18,250 nucleotides of DNA from CAZADA01 sp964526675 (GTDB lineage: Bacteria > Pseudomonadota > Alphaproteobacteria > Caulobacterales > Maricaulaceae), in assembly GCA_964526675.1 (NCBI GenBank), contig CAZGLY010000054.1, positions 1 through 18,250 of the forward strand, given 5' to 3'. The stretch's first letter is position 1; every line of letters begins with the position of its first letter. Under the pieces are notes generated by a model. The model did not search any database and was not told where the DNA came from. It saw only the letters and a list, made by a program, of their open reading frames with translations. Positions 14,717-18,250 of this stretch are shown one piece after another. A program made the position numbers and the translations under genes.

Positions 14717-14741
14717 GCGGCCCATCCGTCACGCCGGCCGC
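14717..14741. terminator. Weak hairpin between convergent pntAA and cobO
   Basis: GCGGCC (14717-14722) and GGCCGC (14736-14741) can form a 6-bp stem with a 13-nt loop. It fills nearly the whole gap between two converging genes. There is no T-run, so it may be a weak bidirectional terminator or chance. Confidence 0.3.
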
Positions 14742-14745
14742 AAGC

Positions 14746-15351
14746 CTAAAAGTCGATCCCGCGCTGGGCTTTAATGCCCGCTTTGAAGGGGTGTTTGACC
14801 TCCCGCATCTCACTGACGAGGTCGGCGTAGTCCACGATCGCGTCCTTCGCGCCGCGGCCCGTGAGGATCACGCTCGTGCGGTCGGACCGCGCCTCCAGTA
14901 CGTCGAGCAGCGCCTCCGGCGTGAGATAATCCAACATCAGCGCGATGTTAATCTCATCCAGCACAACCAGGTCGTAGTCGCCGGAGGTCATAAAGTCCCG
15001 CGCTTGGCCAAGCGCCGCTTCCGCCGCAGCGACATCTCGCGAACGGTCCTGGGTGTCCCAGGTGAACCCCTCGCCCATCGTCCGCCAGGCGAGCTGGTTG
15101 GGAAAGCGATCGAAGAACTGGCGCTCGCCGGTCACCCAATCGCCCTTGATGAACTGCACGACCGCCACTTGGTGGCCCCAACCCAACGCGCGCGCAATCA
15201 CGCCGAAGGCCGAGCTCGACTTGCCCTTGCCGTCGCCTGTGTGCACGAGCACGAGCCCGCGACCGGGATCGCCGGCTTCGGCGACTTTCCGTTTCTGCTC
15301 CTCTTGGAGCGCCTTCATCTCTTGGGCGTGGGCGTCGTTGTCGGCGGTCAT
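14746..15351 (-). CDS. cobO: Cob(I)yrinic acid a,c-diamide adenosyltransferase
   Basis: A 201-residue cytosolic enzyme that transfers the adenosyl group of ATP to reduced corrinoids, in late cobalamin synthesis and salvage. The P-loop is GDGKGKSS at 39-46, in the CobA/CobO form preceded by LVLVHT. Further family marks are VAVVQFIKGDW, the DLVVLDEINIAL strand with its acidic Walker-B-like residues, and SVILTGRGA near the C-terminus. It ends HPFKAGIKAQRGIDF, the characteristic C-terminus of the family. Length is usual. The start ATG has GAAAGG about 5 nt upstream in the mRNA. No other cobalamin genes are in the window and the 138-bp upstream gap is too short for a full cobalamin riboswitch. It is divergent from the TetA-like MFS gene. 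Confidence 0.95.
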   Translation of the reverse strand: MTADNDAHAQEMKALQEEQKRKVAEAGDPGRGLVLVHTGDGKGKSSSAFGVIARALGWGHQVAVVQFIKGDWVTGERQFFDRFPNQLAWRTMGEGFTWDTQDRSRDVAAAEAALGQARDFMTSGDYDLVVLDEINIALMLDYLTPEALLDVLEARSDRTSVILTGRGAKDAIVDYADLVSEMREVKHPFKAGIKAQRGIDF

Positions 15352-15489
15352 GGCGGCCTTTCACAGGGGAGACTTGGGGCGAGTCGCGAGCGACGCGTCT
15401 GTTGGAAACCATATGTCCTTAAGAGCGAAAGGCCAGAGTGGCGGCGACCACCGCTTGCCAGCCCTCAGCTTCCGACCCACGGTGCGCCG

Positions 15490-16812
15490 ATGACCGACGC
15501 CTCCGCTCCGCCGCCGGAACCCTCCGCTCCGCAGACGCCGCGCGCGCCAGGTTCGGGCGCGCCAGGTCCGGGCGCGCGCCCGGCCGCCGCCGTGTTCATT
15601 GTGGCGACCGTTTTGATCGACGCTTTGGGCTTCGGGATCGTTCTGCCGGTGCTCCCGTTTTTGATCCAAGACCTCACCGGCGAGGGCGTGGCGGCGGCCG
15701 CGCGTTGGGGCGGGCTGGCGACCTTCGTCTACGCCATTATGCAGTTCCTGTGTTCGCCGGTGATCGGCGGGCTCTCGGACCGGTTCGGCCGGCGGCCGGT
15801 GTTGCTGATGTCGCTGGCGGCGCTGGCGGTCGACTTCGTGCTCATGGGCTTGGCCCACGCGTTGTGGGTGTTCTTCATCGCGCGCGTGTTGTCCGGGATC
15901 TTCGCGGCGACCTACTCGACGGCCAACGCCTACATCGCCGACATCACGCCCGCCGAACAGCGCGCGGCGCGGTTTGGCTGGCTCGGGGCGGCCATGGGGG
16001 TCGGCTTCATCATCGGGCCGGCGCTGGGCGGGGTTTTGGGGGAGCTCAGCCCCCGCGCGCCCTTCTTCGCGGCCGCGGCGCTCGCCGCGCTCAACGCGGC
16101 GTACGGCTTCTTTGTGGTGCCGGAATCCCTCGCGCCGGAACACCGCCGCCCGTTCTCTTGGGCGCGCGCGCACGTGTTCGGCTCGCTGGGCCAGCTCGCC
16201 AAGACCGAAGGCCTGAGCACGCTCGTGGTCGTGTATTTTCTCGCAAGCTTGTCGGAGTTCGTGTACCCGGCCGTTTGGTCTTATGTGGCGATCGGCAAGT
16301 TCGGCTGGTCCTCCCAGGAGATCGGGGCGTCGGTGGCTTACTTCGGCGCGGTGTTTGCGGTGTCGCAGGCGGCGGTGATTCCCCTGGTCATGCCGCGGCT
16401 CGGCGCGCGGCGCGCGATCTGGATCTCCACGGCGGTGGAGGTGGTCTCGCTAATCGGCTTGGCGACCGCGCCGAACGCGGCGTGGGTCTATGTGTGGCTG
16501 ACCACAGCGCTGATCAGCGGCTTGCAAGGCCCGGCCCTACAGAAAGTCATCACCGAACGTGTCGGCCCGGACGCTCAGGGCGAGCTGCAAGGCGGGCTCT
16601 CCGCGTTGACAGGCGTGGTGCTGATCATCGCGCCGCTCATGTACACGCAGGTGTTCGCCGCCTTCGACGAAGGCGTGGCGGGCGTGCGCCTTCCGGGGGC
16701 GCCTTTTCTGGTCGCCGCGGCGATCTCGGCGGCGGCGCTTGGGTTGTTTCTCACGCGCAAGCGACGAACCCCGGACGCTGACGCCGACAAAGAGCCACAT
16801 GCGGCGGAATAA
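15490..16812 (+). CDS. TetA-like MFS transporter (DHA1 family)
   Basis: A 440-residue inner-membrane exporter of the major facilitator superfamily, close in pattern to tetracycline/H+ antiporters of TetA type. The open frame continues far upstream antisense to cobO, but the ATG at 15490 is the last sensible start before TM1; no good ribosome site precedes it. The N-terminus (1-33) is a proline/alanine/glycine-rich tail with APGSGAPGPGA repeats. TM1 reads VLIDALGFGIVLPVLPFLI, as in TetA. Motif A, GGLSDRFGRRPVLL, is at about 93-106, and motif C-like GFIIGPALGGVLGE lies in TM5. Twelve helices are likely. TetA-like chromosomal members often do not confer tetracycline resistance, so the substrate is open. 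No TetR-type regulator is adjacent. Confidence 0.88.
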   Translation: MTDASAPPPEPSAPQTPRAPGSGAPGPGARPAAAVFIVATVLIDALGFGIVLPVLPFLIQDLTGEGVAAAARWGGLATFVYAIMQFLCSPVIGGLSDRFGRRPVLLMSLAALAVDFVLMGLAHALWVFFIARVLSGIFAATYSTANAYIADITPAEQRAARFGWLGAAMGVGFIIGPALGGVLGELSPRAPFFAAAALAALNAAYGFFVVPESLAPEHRRPFSWARAHVFGSLGQLAKTEGLSTLVVVYFLASLSEFVYPAVWSYVAIGKFGWSSQEIGASVAYFGAVFAVSQAAVIPLVMPRLGARRAIWISTAVEVVSLIGLATAPNAAWVYVWLTTALISGLQGPALQKVITERVGPDAQGELQGGLSALTGVVLIIAPLMYTQVFAAFDEGVAGVRLPGAPFLVAAAISAAALGLFLTRKRRTPDADADKEPHAAE

Positions 16813-16874
16813 CGCCTCCCCGACACCCGCACCAACGCTTATGACATCGCGAACGCAACACAGGTGCAAAACGC

Positions 16875-18250
16875 ATGACCGACATCGCTCCGTCTCCCAA
16901 GGCGTCGGACGTCAGTGCTCGCGCGACCGTCACCTCTGATCAGCCGATCGCGAGTGGAAAGGTCGGCGCTCCGCAATCGGATGACGCGCCCGCCACCGCC
17001 AACGACACCGCGGACACGCTCGACCGTACGTTTCGCGCCGCTTTGGCCCAAGCCACGTCCGGGGTGTCGCCCTTCGCGCTCGCGGCCACGTGGATGGATT
17101 GGGCCGTGCATCTGGCCGTCGCGCCCGGGCGACGGTGGGCGCTCGCCGCGCAAGCCGTCAACGACGCCCAACGCGTCGCGCGGTACAGCGCCGCGACCGC
17201 GGTTGGCGCTCCAGCCGAGCCCCCCTTTCCCGAGGCGTTCGCCGACAAACGCTGCCAGGGGAAAGCGTGGCGCGCATCCCCTTATGCGACGTGGGTCCAG
17301 ACCTGGGCGGCGGCGGCCGATTGGTGGCGAGCCGCAACCACGGACGTGCGGGGCGTCAGCGCCCGCAACACCGAGCGCGCGCTCTTCATGGTCGAAAGCG
17401 CGCTGGCGGCGACGCATCCCTCCAACTTCCTCGCCACAAACCCCACCGTGCAACAGCGAGCGCTGGCCAGCGGCGGCGCCACTCTCGCGAAAGGCGCGGC
17501 GCTTCTCTTGGAGGACATGGCGCGCAACGCGAACGGCCAGCCGCCCGTCGGCGTGGACGCCTTTCGCCCTGGGGAGGCGGTCGCAGCGACGCCCGGACGC
17601 GTGGTGTTCCGCAACGAGCTGATCGAGCTCATCCAATACGAACCGACAACGGACAAAGTCCGCGCCGAGCCGGTTCTCATCGTGCCGGCGTGGATCATGA
17701 AGTACTACATCCTTGATCTGTCGCCGCACAATTCGTTGGTCCGCTGGCTGACGGCTCAAGGCTTTACGGTGTTCATGATCTCCTGGCGCAATCCGACGCC
17801 GGAGCATCGCGATTTCGGTTGGGATGACTACCGCACGCAGGGCGTGATGGCGGCTATGGACGTGGTGAGCGCCGTGCGCCCGAACGCGCGCATGCACGCG
17901 GCCGGCTATTGTCTTGGCGGCACCATGCTCACCATCGCCGCAGCGCAAATGGCCCGCGACGGCGACGACCGCATCGCGTCGCTGACCTTATTGGCGGCGC
18001 AAGTGGACTTCGAGGAAGCGGGCGAGCTTCTGCTGTTTATTGACGAACCCCAGGTCGCCTATCTCGAAGATTTGATGTGGGAACAAGGGGTGTTGGAAGG
18101 CGATCAAATGTCCGGCGCGTTCACCATGCTGCGCGCGGAAGACTTGGTCTGGTCGAACGCTATGCGGACGTATCTCCTTGGCGAACGCACGCCGATGATC
18201 GACCTGATGGCGTGGAGCCAGGACAAGACCCGCATGCCCTACCGCATGCA
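16875..18250 (+). CDS. phaC: Poly(3-hydroxyalkanoate) synthase, class I type (3' truncated by window edge)
   Basis: The first 458 codons of a PHA synthase, which polymerises (R)-3-hydroxyacyl-CoA into storage granules. The ATG at 16875 has AGGTG 8 nt upstream (16862-16866). Residues 1 to about 50 are a disordered Ala/Asp/Thr-rich tail. The PhaC N-terminal domain follows (WMDWAVHLAVAPGRRWALAA, then AFADKRCQGKAWRASPYATW). The catalytic domain carries VPAWIMKYYILDLSPHNSLV, SWRNPTPEHRDFGWDDY and the lipase-like box GYCLGGT with catalytic Cys346. Downstream are TLLAAQVDFEEAGELL and LRAEDLVW. The catalytic Asp and His should lie beyond the edge; full length in class I is near 570-620 residues. The gene starts 62 bp after the MFS gene and may have its own promoter, though no clear boxes were seen. 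Phasin and phaA/phaB genes are not in the window. Confidence 0.93.
   Translation, partial: MTDIAPSPKASDVSARATVTSDQPIASGKVGAPQSDDAPATANDTADTLDRTFRAALAQATSGVSPFALAATWMDWAVHLAVAPGRRWALAAQAVNDAQRVARYSAATAVGAPAEPPFPEAFADKRCQGKAWRASPYATWVQTWAAAADWWRAATTDVRGVSARNTERALFMVESALAATHPSNFLATNPTVQQRALASGGATLAKGAALLLEDMARNANGQPPVGVDAFRPGEAVAATPGRVVFRNELIELIQYEPTTDKVRAEPVLIVPAWIMKYYILDLSPHNSLVRWLTAQGFTVFMISWRNPTPEHRDFGWDDYRTQGVMAAMDVVSAVRPNARMHAAGYCLGGTMLTIAAAQMARDGDDRIASLTLLAAQVDFEEAGELLLFIDEPQVAYLEDLMWEQGVLEGDQMSGAFTMLRAEDLVWSNAMRTYLLGERTPMIDLMAWSQDKTRMPYRM

Noticed and set aside
15352..15489. Possible cobalamin riboswitch upstream of cobO
   Set aside because: A GCCACT-like fragment is present on the minus strand, but the gap is only 138 bp and the rest of the conserved core is not seen.

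Overview
The window is GC-rich DNA (roughly two thirds G+C by eye) from what looks like an aerobic alphaproteobacterium. The reasons are family-level: an aa3-type cytochrome c oxidase subunit IV next to a split-type PntAA transhydrogenase subunit, a TerB plus J-domain chaperone without a membrane anchor, CobO, a class I-type PHA synthase, and promoter candidates that fit the Caulobacter housekeeping consensus (TTGACGS, 10-14 nt, GCTANAWC). The genus cannot be named from the sequence alone. No insertion sequence, phage gene, CRISPR array or tRNA was seen, and this reads as ordinary chromosome.

Layout, left to right. Positions 1-87 hold the 5' end of the RNase P RNA gene (rnpB, minus strand), running off the left edge. 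A Bcr/CflA-like MFS exporter (260-1453, +) follows and ends in a hairpin facing a small secreted cysteine-containing protein (1515-1940, -). Next come a secreted acidic PepSY-like protein (2121-2621, -), with a strong hairpin just past its stop, and a small two-helix membrane protein (2822-3283, +). A minus-strand run reads djlA-like chaperone (6363-5626), 107-aa membrane protein (5522-5199), EamA/DMT transporter (5145-4198) and AmpD/AmiD-type amidase with a peptidoglycan-binding domain (4201-3302). The last two overlap by 4 bp (ATGA).

Divergent from djlA is a 1208-aa fused 5-oxoprolinase (6452-10078, +), which overlaps tail to tail with a signal-peptide-bearing, possibly beta-barrel protein of unknown function (10066-11886, -). 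Divergent from that lies an alpha/beta hydrolase (12097-13116, +), probably made from a leaderless transcript. Then come the oxidase subunit IV protein (13230-13538, +) and pntAA (13580-14716, +). The pntAA gene is not followed by pntAB and pntB; cobO (14746-15351, -) faces it instead. A TetA-like MFS transporter (15490-16812, +) and the first 458 codons of a PHA synthase (16875 to the window end, +) close the window.

Functional themes are housekeeping: tRNA processing, efflux, envelope (peptidoglycan amidase, periplasmic and outer-membrane proteins), glutathione or pyroglutamate salvage (5-oxoproline to glutamate), respiration and NADPH supply, cobalamin adenosylation and carbon storage. I did not find a clearly new biological system. 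The best leads are the 606-aa unknown envelope protein, the orphan pntAA behind an extended oxidase subunit IV, and leaderless-type promoters.
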